From the NCBI GenBank assembly GCA_958403395.1, contig CATXXF010000003.1, positions 1 through 64,000 on the forward strand: 64,000 bases of DNA. Reading direction: 5' to 3'. The DNA comes from an uncultured Collinsella sp. GTDB taxonomy: Bacteria; Actinomycetota; Coriobacteriia; Coriobacteriales; Coriobacteriaceae. A model generated the notes under the pieces. The model was not told the origin of the DNA. It saw only the letters and a list, made by a program, of their open reading frames with translations, and made no database searches. Numbering within the stretch: position 1 is the first letter of the stretch; each line of letters opens with the position of its first letter. Below are positions 8,065 through 16,962 of the stretch, piece by piece. A program made the position numbers and the translations under genes.

Positions 8065-11000
8065 CTAGGCCCGCGGTACGATCGGGCGGTTAACTTTGGC
8101 TAGCATATCAGAAGCGCACGAATCGAGCGCCCAACTCCGGAAAGCCGAGAACTCCATGCGCGAGCGCAAGCCCTCCAAATAGCGAATTGACCTGCTCAAT
8201 TGCACGCGGCCGGGGTTTTCGGCCATCGCGATGCGACGGGTGTCGTCAAACCCCGAAACGCGACAAAAACCAAGCTCTTCGAAGATTCCCAAGCCGCTTT
8301 CCACCGAGCGCTCGTCGACCGGCGTGCGAGCATCGATGGCAAGGCACATCTGCGCGATGTCGATATCGCTCGCGCTAAAGGAATCGTCCCCGGTCTTGCC
8401 GCGGTTGGAGCGCCACATGGTCTGCAGCGCGCGATAGAGCGTGACGAGCTCGTCGCGCTCGGGCGCATAGCAGTCGAGCAGGCGCTCGTTAATACGGGCG
8501 TCACGCGACGAATAGAGTAGATGGATCACGGCGGGTTGGCCATCGCGACCGGCGCGGCCGCTCATCTGGTTAAACTCAATGCCGCCAAACGGCATGTGAT
8601 AGAGCACGACATGGCGAATATCGGGAAGGTTGACGCCCTCGCCAAAGGCGGATGTCGAGACGATGCAGCTGAGGCTGCCGTCTCGAAACGCCTCCTCTAC
8701 GCGATGGCGGTCGGTGCGCGTAAGGCCAGCGTTATAGAACGCGATACGGGTCGCACAGTCGGGAACGCGTTTGCGTAGTGTCTTGGCGAGCGCCACGGAC
8801 TGGTCGCGCGAATTGACGTAGATGACGGTCTTTTCCCCCGTCGCCACGATCGACACCAAACGGTTCTCGCGGCTCGCAAGATCTCGGTCGTCCTCGAGCT
8901 GCAGGTTCTCGCGCACCGTCTCGTCGACCACCGTGTGAGTGATCGGAAGCGTGCGGGCAAGCTCGGCCACGACCGGAGCCGTCGCGGTGGCCGTCGCGGC
9001 CATAACGACCGGGTCGCCCAGGGCTTTGAGGATATCGGGCATGTCGAGATAGGCGCTGCGGTCGCCGCCCTTGGCAAGGCCAGCGTGGTGCGCCTCATCG
9101 ATAACGACAAAACCGATGCGCCCCGAACGCGCAAAGCGGTCGCGGTGAATGGACAGGAACTCGGGCGTCGTGAGCACGATGCCGGTACGGCCCGAAGCCA
9201 AGCCGGCAAACACGTCATCGCGCGCCGCCTCCACGGTCTCGCCGGTCAACACGCCGACGCCAATGCCGAGCGCGGCCATCGTCGACGAGAGGTGATAGGC
9301 CTGGTCGGCAACGAGCGCGCGCAGCGGATAGACAAAGATGCTCGCACGCCCGCGAAGAACCGCCTCGCGCGCGGCATGCACATGGAAGATGAGCGACTTG
9401 CCGCGCCCCGTTCCCATAACGGCCAGAACACTTTGGTGATCGGCCAGGGCATCGAGCGCCTCGACCTGCGCGCGGTGCGGCTGGTTCGAGCCTATAAAGC
9501 TATGGATAAGCGAGCGCGTCAGCTCGGTATAAGAAAGCTGGGCGAGTGTCTCGCGCTTACGCGACTCCAGGCGCAGGCCGGAATCCGCCGGCTGCACGCC
9601 ACGACGAAGCTCGCATGCCGGATCGTCGACGCTGGGCAGCGTGGTATCGCGGACCAGAACATCCTTGATCATGAGCTTGGGCTTCACACGCCCCTGCCAA
9701 TGCTCGGCAACGGCCTCGAACACCAAGTCGACAGCGCTATCGCAGTTGATGAGCTTATCGATTTGCGGCACGCGGAACATGATGGCCGGCACGCTCGCGG
9801 CTCCATCGGTCGCCACAAAGCGCATGTGCTCGCCGGTTTTGCCCACCACGGCGCGATTGCACATCGTCACGCCCTCGGCGGCCAGCAGCGGCACCTTGTT
9901 GCCCTGGCCAAACGGCTCAAGACGGGAAATCTGCTCTATAGTCTCGATATTCAGCTCGGAAAGGTCGACCGTGGCGGCAACCTCGTCGATGTCTTCAAAG
10001 TCCTCAGCGGGAATCTCCGATAGCACGGCGGAAAGGCGACGACGGAATTCATCGAGCTTGGATGCCTCGATGGTCACACCCACCGCACCGGTATGTCCGC
10101 CGCGACGAATCAGCAGGTCGGAACAGCGCTCGACGGCGTCAAACAGGTTAACTTTGCCCACCGAGCGACCAGAGCCGCGCGCGATACCGTCCTCGATCGA
10201 GAACAGCAGCGCCGGCACGTGATAGCGGTTGGTCAGACGGCTTGCCACGATGCCCTTGACGCCCTCGTGCCAGCCTTCGCCGCCCACAACGATCGCGCGC
10301 CCGCCGTCATAGGTCTCCTCGACCTTTGCCATGGCATCGCGCGTGAGCTCCGCCTCGATCTCACGGCGCTGGCGGTTGATTTCCTCGAGCTCAGCCGCCA
10401 GCGCGCTTGCTTCGATGGGATTGCGGGCAAGCAGCAGGTCGAGCGCCAGCTTGGGATCGGCCATGCGGCCGGCAGCGTTTAAGCGGGGAATGAGCGAGAA
10501 TGACAGGCCATCCGCCGTAATGCTCGAAAGGTCCGCCTTGGCAAGCGCGGCAAGCGCGATATAGCCGGGGCGAGCGGTTACGCGCATCTGCTGGATGCCC
10601 TCGGCAACCAGCGCGCGGTTCTCGGGCGTGAGCGGCATCATGTCGGACACGGTGCCCAGCGCCGCGACCTCGATTAGCGAACGCCAATACGACGGCTTGC
10701 CCAGGCGCTCACCCAGGACTTGCACCAGCTTGAGCGCCACACCAGCACCGGCAAGCTCGCGCGAGGGGCCCTCGTCCTCGAGCTTGGGGTCGGTCAGGGG
10801 CACACCCTGCGGCACCTGGTCGGAGGGCTCGTGATGGTCCGTGACCACCAAATCGATCCCCAGGTCCTCCAAATAGGAAACCTCTTCCTTGGCGGCAATG
10901 CCGTTATCGACGGTCACGATCAGCTGGGGGCGAGCGAGCTCGTTAATGCGATCGAGTGCCGCGCGCGAAAGACCGTAGCCCTCATCAAAGCGATGCGGAA

Positions 11001-11352
11001 TAAACGGCGTGACATCGGCGCCAAACGTGCGCAGCGCCTCGGTCAACAGGCAGGTCGACGTAATACCGTCAACGTCAAAATCGCCAAAGACTGCAATGTG
11101 CTCGTGGTTGCGAATAGCACGCTCGACGCGGTCGGCAACGACCGACATGCCCGGGATAATGAGTGGGTCGGCCCAGTCGCGATCAAGCGAAGGCGTCAAA
11201 AACAATTGGCCCTCTTTGATGGAGTCAATGCCGTGCGCGACCATAATGCGCGCCACCAGCCCGGGAATGCCCAGACCAGCCGAAAGTTCCTTTTCGAGCT
11301 CGGGGTTTTGCTGAGCGACCGCCCAGCGATGCGTCGTCTTAAGCGATGACAT
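8065..11352 (-). CDS. RecJ exonuclease fused to a RecQ-like helicase
   Basis: A 1095-residue two-part protein. Residues 1 to about 570 are RecJ, a 5'-3' single-strand exonuclease: VFGDFDVDGITS, VTVDNGI, VVTDHHEP (DHH), the DHHA1 segment with RRGGHTGAVG, and an OB-like region. Residues ~590-1095 are a superfamily 2 helicase of RecQ type: Walker A VMGTGRGKS, VIDEAHH box, SAT-like AATATAT, and QMSGRAGRDG motif VI. No RQC zinc cysteines or HRDC domain are evident. In the RecF pathway RecQ and RecJ act together, so the fusion would couple unwinding to digestion. The frame opens at GTG 11397; ATG 11352 better fits RecJ N-termini, though its SD is weak. Confidence 0.9.
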   Translation of the reverse strand: MSSLKTTHRWAVAQQNPELEKELSAGLGIPGLVARIMVAHGIDSIKEGQLFLTPSLDRDWADPLIIPGMSVVADRVERAIRNHEHIAVFGDFDVDGITSTCLLTEALRTFGADVTPFIPHRFDEGYGLSRAALDRINELARPQLIVTVDNGIAAKEEVSYLEDLGIDLVVTDHHEPSDQVPQGVPLTDPKLEDEGPSRELAGAGVALKLVQVLGERLGKPSYWRSLIEVAALGTVSDMMPLTPENRALVAEGIQQMRVTARPGYIALAALAKADLSSITADGLSFSLIPRLNAAGRMADPKLALDLLLARNPIEASALAAELEEINRQRREIEAELTRDAMAKVEETYDGGRAIVVGGEGWHEGVKGIVASRLTNRYHVPALLFSIEDGIARGSGRSVGKVNLFDAVERCSDLLIRRGGHTGAVGVTIEASKLDEFRRRLSAVLSEIPAEDFEDIDEVAATVDLSELNIETIEQISRLEPFGQGNKVPLLAAEGVTMCNRAVVGKTGEHMRFVATDGAASVPAIMFRVPQIDKLINCDSAVDLVFEAVAEHWQGRVKPKLMIKDVLVRDTTLPSVDDPACELRRGVQPADSGLRLESRKRETLAQLSYTELTRSLIHSFIGSNQPHRAQVEALDALADHQSVLAVMGTGRGKSLIFHVHAAREAVLRGRASIFVYPLRALVADQAYHLSSTMAALGIGVGVLTGETVEAARDDVFAGLASGRTGIVLTTPEFLSIHRDRFARSGRIGFVVIDEAHHAGLAKGGDRSAYLDMPDILKALGDPVVMAATATATAPVVAELARTLPITHTVVDETVRENLQLEDDRDLASRENRLVSIVATGEKTVIYVNSRDQSVALAKTLRKRVPDCATRIAFYNAGLTRTDRHRVEEAFRDGSLSCIVSTSAFGEGVNLPDIRHVVLYHMPFGGIEFNQMSGRAGRDGQPAVIHLLYSSRDARINERLLDCYAPERDELVTLYRALQTMWRSNRGKTGDDSFSASDIDIAQMCLAIDARTPVDERSVESGLGIFEELGFCRVSGFDDTRRIAMAENPGRVQLSRSIRYLEGLRSRMEFSAFRSWALDSCASDMLAKVNRPIVPRA

Positions 11353-11626
11353 AGGCACCCACCCCTGATAGGGGCAGGTCGCCGCGATACCTCTCACGGT
11401 TCATAGCGATGAGTCCTCTGTGTGTGCCCGCTTCGGCAGGCAGATCTGTTGAACGGATTTATTATACCGTGCAGCGCGGACGCAAAACGCCGCGGTGCGC
11501 CGCGGTTTCGGCAAACGATGGCGGTAATGGTCTCGAAATAATCGAGCGTTTCAGCCGTACGGACGCATACGAGCGTCTAGCATATCCATACAAACGAGTT
11601 CGCGGATAAAGGGAGTCACGGGACAT

Positions 11627-12625
11627 ATGAAGCAATGGGCTGGACTGGGAAAGTTCCTCGCGGGGCATATGCAGATCATCGTTCCGATTTGCGTGGCGCT
11701 CGGCGTGCTCTTTCCCCAGCAGATCGGCGTGCTCAAGCCCATTGTTCCCGCCCTCTTCGCCTTTATGACGTTTCAGGGCGCGCTCAGCAACACTTTTCAC
11801 CAGGTAGCCGAGGTGTTCCACCGTCCGCTGCACCTGATTCTGGCGCTGCTGGTCTCGGCAGTGCTTATTCCCATCGCGGCGTATGCCATAGGGTCACTCT
11901 TCTTTGGCTCCAACCCCAACCTTGTCTGCGGCATCGTGCTCGAGTACAGCGTGCCCGTGGCCGTCACCGCTTTTATGTGGATCAGCATGTTCGGCGGCAA
12001 CGGCCCGCTCGCGCTCACCATCATCCTGACGTCCTCGGTTATCTCCCCTGTGACGATTCCGCTCACGCTTAAGCTCTTGCTGGGTGCCACCGTCTCGATC
12101 GATGTGCCGAGCATGATGCAAGACATGGCCTTTATGATCGCCATCCCCGCCGTGCTCGGCATCGTGATCAACGAGCTCACGCGTGGATGGGGACACGAGA
12201 AGCTCTCCCCCGTGCTCTCGCCCGCCTGCAAATTCATGATGATGGGCGTTATCGCCTCCAACTCCACCGCCATGAGCGAGTACGTGCTGCACATGAACGC
12301 GGTGCGCTTGGAAGTCGCCCTCTTTATTTTGGTCTTCGCCATCAGTGGCTTTGTCGTCGGTTTTCTGGTCGCCCATACGCTGCATCTGCCATATAGCGAG
12401 ACGACCACCATGTGCTTTACCTGCGGCATGCGTAACATCTCTTCGGGCGCCGTCATCGCCACGCAGTACTTTCCGGGCGAAGTCGTGTTTCCCGTCATGT
12501 GCGGAACGCTGTTTCAGCAGGTACTCGCCTCGCTTATCGGGCATCTCTTTGAGCGTCTGACCGGCGAGGAGCGCGCCGCCCAGCGCAAGCGCGTCGAAGC
12601 CGGCCGCGACGCCATGGCACGCTAG
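11627..12625 (+). CDS. Bile acid:sodium symporter family (BASS) transporter
   Basis: An integral membrane protein of 332 residues with nine or ten hydrophobic helices, matching the SBF/BASS family. Recognisable spots are the paired ALFAFMTFQGAL segment in the first half and TCGMRNISSGAVIA late in the protein, the usual crossover region. BASS proteins move bile acids, pantoate, pyruvate or other organic anions with Na+; the substrate here cannot be read from sequence. Lone gene, convergent with the DUF4931 gene downstream. The charged C-terminal tail (EERAAQRKRVEAGRD) is cytoplasmic if the topology is typical. Confidence 0.85.
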   Translation: MKQWAGLGKFLAGHMQIIVPICVALGVLFPQQIGVLKPIVPALFAFMTFQGALSNTFHQVAEVFHRPLHLILALLVSAVLIPIAAYAIGSLFFGSNPNLVCGIVLEYSVPVAVTAFMWISMFGGNGPLALTIILTSSVISPVTIPLTLKLLLGATVSIDVPSMMQDMAFMIAIPAVLGIVINELTRGWGHEKLSPVLSPACKFMMMGVIASNSTAMSEYVLHMNAVRLEVALFILVFAISGFVVGFLVAHTLHLPYSETTTMCFTCGMRNISSGAVIATQYFPGEVVFPVMCGTLFQQVLASLIGHLFERLTGEERAAQRKRVEAGRDAMAR

Positions 12626-12655
12626 ACTGTCCGCATTACGCGGGTGTTAGTCTTG

Positions 12656-13453
12656 CTATACGAGCGTTTCCAGATGCGCACGCAGGCGCTCAGCATCGAT
12701 ATCGAGCGTTGTCTCAGCATTGACCTGGGCCAAACGATAGCCGACAAAGTAGGGCGAAACCACCCAACGCGGCAGCGCCTTGGCAATGGTCCGACCGCCC
12801 AGGTGATAGAAGAACAGGTTATACGACTCTGCGCGACCACCGTGGTGCTCGTTCAGGATATAGCGCAGAGCTACCTGGATTGCATCGGCGAAGAGATCCG
12901 CCTCGGCTTGATCTCTCGTGTCATCGCTGGCGGCGATTCCCTGCGGGGCTGAAACGTTGATCTCAAAGAACCCCATGATGGGTTCGGTTGAGATGTTGGC
13001 CGAGATCCTCCCCTGTTGCCAGACATTGATACCTTCGAAATTGGCGGAAGCCAGCGAAGCATAGCCGTCTTCCTGCTCCAAACCCACAATCTGCATGTGC
13101 GGATGGACCAGACTGCCGCCCGAAAGCGGACCCTTGTTCTTGTACATGAGCACGCTTCGATACTGCTGCGACTCGATCATCCGCCGCCAGCAACCCAGAG
13201 CAAACCGCATCACATGGTGGAGTTCATCCGGCTCATAGGTCACCAGGTCGGCATCGTGATCGGCCGACTCGATCAGCACGGTTTGATGGGTGGCGCGCAG
13301 GGTTTTGAACTTATTCTCGAGCCAGATGCAGTCACCGTCGCGCTGGATGATGTTGGTGAGCCCCTCCGTGTTGCAAAAGGGGCACGCGGTACCGGGGCGA
13401 CGGTTGTCGTCGGGCTTGCCGCTCGCCTGCTGAACATCGAATACAAGCGCCAC
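12656..13453 (-). CDS. GalT-like HIT-superfamily protein (DUF4931)
   Basis: A 265-residue relative of galactose-1-phosphate uridylyltransferase. It has a CPFC knuckle near residue 25, typical of zinc-holding GalT-like proteins, and the nucleotidyl-transfer motif HPHMQ (HxHxQ) at about 117-121. True GalT has HPHGQ and about 350 residues, so this shorter protein belongs to the DUF4931 group, whose reaction is not established. GTG start with GGAGGTG seven bases ahead; that SD overlaps the stop codon of cutC, so the two are translationally linked. A nucleotide-sugar or phosphorylated-sugar substrate is inference only. Confidence 0.75.
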   Translation of the reverse strand: MALVFDVQQASGKPDDNRRPGTACPFCNTEGLTNIIQRDGDCIWLENKFKTLRATHQTVLIESADHDADLVTYEPDELHHVMRFALGCWRRMIESQQYRSVLMYKNKGPLSGGSLVHPHMQIVGLEQEDGYASLASANFEGINVWQQGRISANISTEPIMGFFEINVSAPQGIAASDDTRDQAEADLFADAIQVALRYILNEHHGGRAESYNLFFYHLGGRTIAKALPRWVVSPYFVGYRLAQVNAETTLDIDAERLRAHLETLV

Positions 13454-13456
13454 GGG

Positions 13457-14134
13457 CTACACCTCCAGCGGTACGATCCTTGTGCCATGGAGCTCGAAGA
13501 CGCCCAGTGCCGCCGCCACGGTATCGCGGTTGGCCGTGGAAATGCCGCCGCCGGGAAGGATGGTCAAGCTGTCGCCCGCATACTCGATCAAGCGGGCCAG
13601 GTTTTCGAAGTTGTCCTCGATCGGCGTACCGGCAGCGCCACCATGCGTCAGGATGCGTGTGATGCCGCAGTCGGCGAGTATGTCAATCGCGTCGAGCTGA
13701 GCCTCGGGCGAGAGCTGATCAAACGCCATGTGGAAGGTGATGTCGATGGGCTCACGCTTGCATTCCTCGGTCGCGCAGCCCGCGGCCATCACGAGAGCGC
13801 CCAACGTAAGCTCGTCGAGTGCCCATCCGCCAGCGCAGGGCTTGCAGCAGCCAAAGACCAAGCCGTCAACGCCGGCGCTCACGGCAAGGCCCAGGTCCAT
13901 CTCCATCATACGCAACTCGTCCTGGTTGTAGTGAAAGTCGCCGCCACGCGGGCGAATCATGCACATCACCCGCGCATCGTGCTCGTGTGCATAGTTGGTC
14001 GTAGCGCTGATAACGCCGGCCGAAGGCGTGGTGCCACCAACGGCAAGGTTGTCGCACAGCTCGATACGCCTTGCACCGGCATCGATAGCCGCCGGCACCC
14101 GCTCAAAGTTCTCGGCACAAAACTCGTACAGCAT
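13457..14134 (-). CDS. cutC: CutC family protein
   Basis: A 225-residue TIM-barrel protein of the CutC family, first linked to copper tolerance in E. coli, although a direct role in copper handling is doubted. Signatures: EFCAEN at the N-terminus, RRIELCDNLAVGGTTPS, MIRPRGGDF, and HMAFDQ followed by a C-terminal RILTHGG segment. ATG 14134 has GGGGGT as SD and gives the family N-terminus; the frame is open to 14191 without a better start. First gene of a two-gene operon with the DUF4931 protein, three bases apart. The pairing suggests a shared small-molecule, perhaps sugar-related, role. Confidence 0.9.
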   Translation of the reverse strand: MLYEFCAENFERVPAAIDAGARRIELCDNLAVGGTTPSAGVISATTNYAHEHDARVMCMIRPRGGDFHYNQDELRMMEMDLGLAVSAGVDGLVFGCCKPCAGGWALDELTLGALVMAAGCATEECKREPIDITFHMAFDQLSPEAQLDAIDILADCGITRILTHGGAAGTPIEDNFENLARLIEYAGDSLTILPGGGISTANRDTVAAALGVFELHGTRIVPLEV

Positions 14135-14192
14135 AGATAGACCCCCAAAGACAGCAGATGTTTTCCGACGGGCATTGTCACACATCCCCATG

Positions 14193-14261
14193 AAGTTGCG
14201 GTGGAATAGGGACTCTTTTGGCCTCTGGAGCCCGTATTCAGTCCCTATTTCACCGCAACTT
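14193..14261. repeat. 69-bp inverted repeat upstream of cutC
   Basis: Arms of 22 bases (14193-14214 and 14240-14261) are complementary except for one position. The inner ends carry AGGGACT/AGTCCCT. It is separated by one base from a bidirectional terminator. Its GGGAC core resembles the other palindromes in this window. Confidence 0.8.
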
Positions 14262-14262
14262 A

Positions 14263-14299
14263 AAAAGGGGCGCTGACTGAGATAGTCAGCGCCCCTTTT
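14263..14299. terminator. Bidirectional terminator downstream of livF
   Basis: A perfect 16-bp stem (14263-14278 with 14284-14299, AAAAGGGGCGCTGACT) with a 5-base loop. A-run on one side and T-run on the other give a U-tract in both directions. It ends the liv operon, about 10 bases beyond the livF stop. Confidence 0.9.
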
Positions 14300-14309
14300 G
14301 TTAGGTGGG

Positions 14310-15023
14310 TTAGCCTCCGAGGTAGGCTTTGCGGACGTTGTCGTCGTGCAGGAGCTCTTGGCCGGTGCCGGTCATGGTGATCTTGCCGGTCTCGAGCACG
14401 TAACCGCGTGTGGCGATGGAAAGCGCCATCTGCGCGTTTTGCTCGACCAGAAGCACCGTGGTGCCGGCCTTGTGCAGGTCCTCGACAATCTGGAAGATCT
14501 GTTCGATCAGAATCGGTGCCAGACCCATGGAAGGTTCGTCGAGCATAAGCAGTTTGGGGTTACTCATAAGGGCGCGCCCCATAACGAGCATCTGCTGCTC
14601 GCCACCTGAAAGGGTGCCGGCGACCTGGCGACGACGTTCCTTCAGGCGCGGGAACTGCTCGTAGACGCGCTCCAGGCCCGGAGCAATTGTGGACTTGAGC
14701 TGTGTATAGGCGCCCATCTCCAGGTTCTCCTCGACCGTCATCTGCAAAAAGGCGCGACGACCCTCGGGAACCTGAGCCAGACCCTTACCAACCAGCTTAT
14801 CAGCGGGCGTATGGGTAATGTCCTCGCCCATAAACTTGATGGAGCCGGTCTTGGAGCGCAGCAGGCCCGAGACGGTCTTGAGCGTTGTGGACTTGCCGGC
14901 ACCGTTGGCACCAATCAAGGCCACGATCTCGCCCTCGTTAACGTTAAAGGAGATGTCCTTGATGGCGTGGATGGCGCCGTACCAGACGTTGATGTTGTAG
15001 ACGGAAAGCATCGGCTCTGCCAT
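14310..15023 (-). CDS. livF: Branched-chain amino acid ABC transporter, ATPase LivF
   Basis: One of two ATPases driving high-affinity uptake of leucine, isoleucine and valine (or related amino acids). The 237 residues contain Walker A GANGAGKST, the Q-loop region VPEGRRAF, signature LSGGEQQML and Walker B LLMLDEPSMG. EGRRAF and LVEQNAQMAL are typical of LivF. It starts directly after livG (ATG 15023, SD AAGGGGGAG) and is the last gene of livJ-livH-livM-livG-livF. Confidence 0.96.
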   Translation of the reverse strand: MAEPMLSVYNINVWYGAIHAIKDISFNVNEGEIVALIGANGAGKSTTLKTVSGLLRSKTGSIKFMGEDITHTPADKLVGKGLAQVPEGRRAFLQMTVEENLEMGAYTQLKSTIAPGLERVYEQFPRLKERRRQVAGTLSGGEQQMLVMGRALMSNPKLLMLDEPSMGLAPILIEQIFQIVEDLHKAGTTVLLVEQNAQMALSIATRGYVLETGKITMTGTGQELLHDDNVRKAYLGG

Positions 15024-15884
15024 TTAGTTCTCCCCCTTATCCTGCTTACCCAGATACGCCTCGATAACAGCGTCGTTGTTCTGGATTTCCTCGGCCGTGC
15101 CCTTGGCGATGACCTTACCAAAGTTGAGCACGCAAATGCCCTCGCAGATGTTCATAACGAGCGACATATCATGCTCGATAAGCATGATGGCAATGCCGAA
15201 GGTGTCGCGAATCTTAACGATGTTCTCCATGAGCTCCGCGGTCTCGGACGGGTTCATGCCGGCGGCAGGCTCGTCGAGCAACAGCAGTTTGGGGTTGGTG
15301 GCAAGCGCGCGGACGATCTCCAGACGACGCTGGGCGCCGTAAGGCAGCGATCCGGCCTGCTCGTTTGCCAGATGCTCCATATCAAAGATGGACAGCAGCT
15401 CCATGGCGCGCTCGTGGGCGGCCTTCTCGTGCTTCCAATACGTCGGCAGGCGCAGCACGCCCTCAAAACCGGAGTAGCGCTCCTGGTTATGCAGACCGAC
15501 CTTAACGTTGTCCTCCACCGTCATGGTGTTGAACAGGCGGATGTTCTGGAAGGTACGGGCAATACCCATGCGGTTGACCTGGTAGACGGACTTGCCCGAG
15601 GTGTCCTCACCGTCGAGCAGGATGGTGCCGTGCGTGGGCTGGTATACCTTGGTGAGCAGGTTGAAGACCGTGGTCTTACCGGCGCCGTTGGGGCCGATGA
15701 GACCGGCGATCTCGGTCTTACCGATGGTCAGGCTAAAGTCGTCGACCGCCTTAAGTCCGCCGAATTCAATGCCCAGGTGGATGCACTCGAGCGCTGGGCG
15801 CTGACCCAGGTCGCGGTCGGGAACGATGGCGCCAGAAGGATACGGGACCATCTTGCCCTTGTTGAACTCAAACTTACTGGGCAT
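15024..15884 (-). CDS. livG: Branched-chain amino acid ABC transporter, ATPase LivG
   Basis: Second ATPase of the Liv importer, 286 residues. Walker A GPNGAGKTT, signature LPYGAQRRLE, Walker B LLLLDEPAAGMN and the LivG-specific ARTFQNIRLF are all present. An N-terminal extension of about 30 residues precedes the ATPase core. ATG 15884 has AAGGAGGTGG eight bases upstream and overlaps the livM stop by 11 bases; the frame is open to 15911 without an SD. Confidence 0.95.
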   Translation of the reverse strand: MPSKFEFNKGKMVPYPSGAIVPDRDLGQRPALECIHLGIEFGGLKAVDDFSLTIGKTEIAGLIGPNGAGKTTVFNLLTKVYQPTHGTILLDGEDTSGKSVYQVNRMGIARTFQNIRLFNTMTVEDNVKVGLHNQERYSGFEGVLRLPTYWKHEKAAHERAMELLSIFDMEHLANEQAGSLPYGAQRRLEIVRALATNPKLLLLDEPAAGMNPSETAELMENIVKIRDTFGIAIMLIEHDMSLVMNICEGICVLNFGKVIAKGTAEEIQNNDAVIEAYLGKQDKGEN

Positions 15885-16953
15885 CGGCTGCCACCTCCTT
15901 CTTGGAAGCAAAGCGGTCCTTAACGCGACCGAAGAATGCCTTGAGCTGCGGGTTGTTGGTAAAGATCATAACCAGGATCAGCACGATGGCGTAGATGAGC
16001 ATGCGGTAGTCCGAGAACTGACGGAGCAGCTCGGGGAGCACCGTAAGCAGCGCCGCCGCGATGACGGAGCCGCGCATATTGCCCAGACCGCCCAGGACCA
16101 CGAACACCAGGATGAGGATGGACGTGTTGAAGTCGAACTTGGTGGCGGAGAGCTGCGAGAAGTTACCGCCGAAGAGAGCTCCGGCAGCACCGGCGAGGGC
16201 AGCGGAAACCACGAAGGCGATCATGCGGTACTCGGTGACGGAGATGCCTACGGACTCGGCTGCAATCTTGTTATCGCGCACGGCCATAATGGCACGGCCG
16301 GTACGGCTGCGAACCAGGTTGAGCACGATCACGAGTGCGACCATGACCAGGATGGCACCGGCGAGGAAGGTCGAGTATGTCGACACGCCCGAGGCGCCCT
16401 GGGCGCCCTTGATGATGGCGGTGCCGTCCTCGAGCAGATGCAGGTCGTCGATCGTGGAGTTGCCCGTGATGTTAAAGATCACATGCAGGCCGCGGGAATC
16501 GACGCCCACGATAAGGCAGGTGACAACCTCTTTGATGATCTCGCCAAAGGCCAGCGTCACGATAGCCAGGTAATCGCCGCTCAGGCGCAGGACCGGGATA
16601 CCGATCAAGAAGCCCAAGATGGCAGCGGCGATAGCGCCGACCACGATGCTGATGACAAGGCGCGCCGGATCGGACGGAACGGCGCTCTCCAGCGCGACGG
16701 CGGTGACGATGCCCGTATAGGCGCCGACACTCATAAAGCCCGCATGGCCCAGCGACAAGTCGCCCGCGATGCCGACGACGAGGTTAAGGGAGATGGCCAT
16801 GACGATATAGGCCGTGATGGGAACCAGCTGACCGGCGATCATGCGCGGAATCATGTGGTTAGACTGCATAAAGAACACAATGGCGAAGGCCACAACGCAC
16901 ATGGCGTACGTGACAAAGTCGTGACGCGTCTGTTTGTCTTTAAGGAACTTCAT
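15874..16953 (-). CDS. livM: Branched-chain amino acid ABC transporter, permease LivM
   Basis: Membrane permease of the Liv system, 359 residues with about ten hydrophobic helices. Family segments include SLNLVVGIAGDLSLGHAGFMSVGAYTG, here in the first third, and the EAA-like loop GRAIMAVRDNKIAAESVGI that contacts the ATPases. ATG 16953 has AGGTGA five bases ahead; a GTG at 16962 directly after the livH stop is the alternative. The C-terminus is charged (KDRFASKKEVAADAQ). Confidence 0.95.
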   Translation of the reverse strand: MKFLKDKQTRHDFVTYAMCVVAFAIVFFMQSNHMIPRMIAGQLVPITAYIVMAISLNLVVGIAGDLSLGHAGFMSVGAYTGIVTAVALESAVPSDPARLVISIVVGAIAAAILGFLIGIPVLRLSGDYLAIVTLAFGEIIKEVVTCLIVGVDSRGLHVIFNITGNSTIDDLHLLEDGTAIIKGAQGASGVSTYSTFLAGAILVMVALVIVLNLVRSRTGRAIMAVRDNKIAAESVGISVTEYRMIAFVVSAALAGAAGALFGGNFSQLSATKFDFNTSILILVFVVLGGLGNMRGSVIAAALLTVLPELLRQFSDYRMLIYAIVLILVMIFTNNPQLKAFFGRVKDRFASKKEVAADAQ

Positions 16954-16962
16954 AACGCTCAC

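Noticed and set aside
12626..12655. Possible small gene between the BASS and DUF4931 genes
   Set aside because: Only a 30-base convergent gap, no room.
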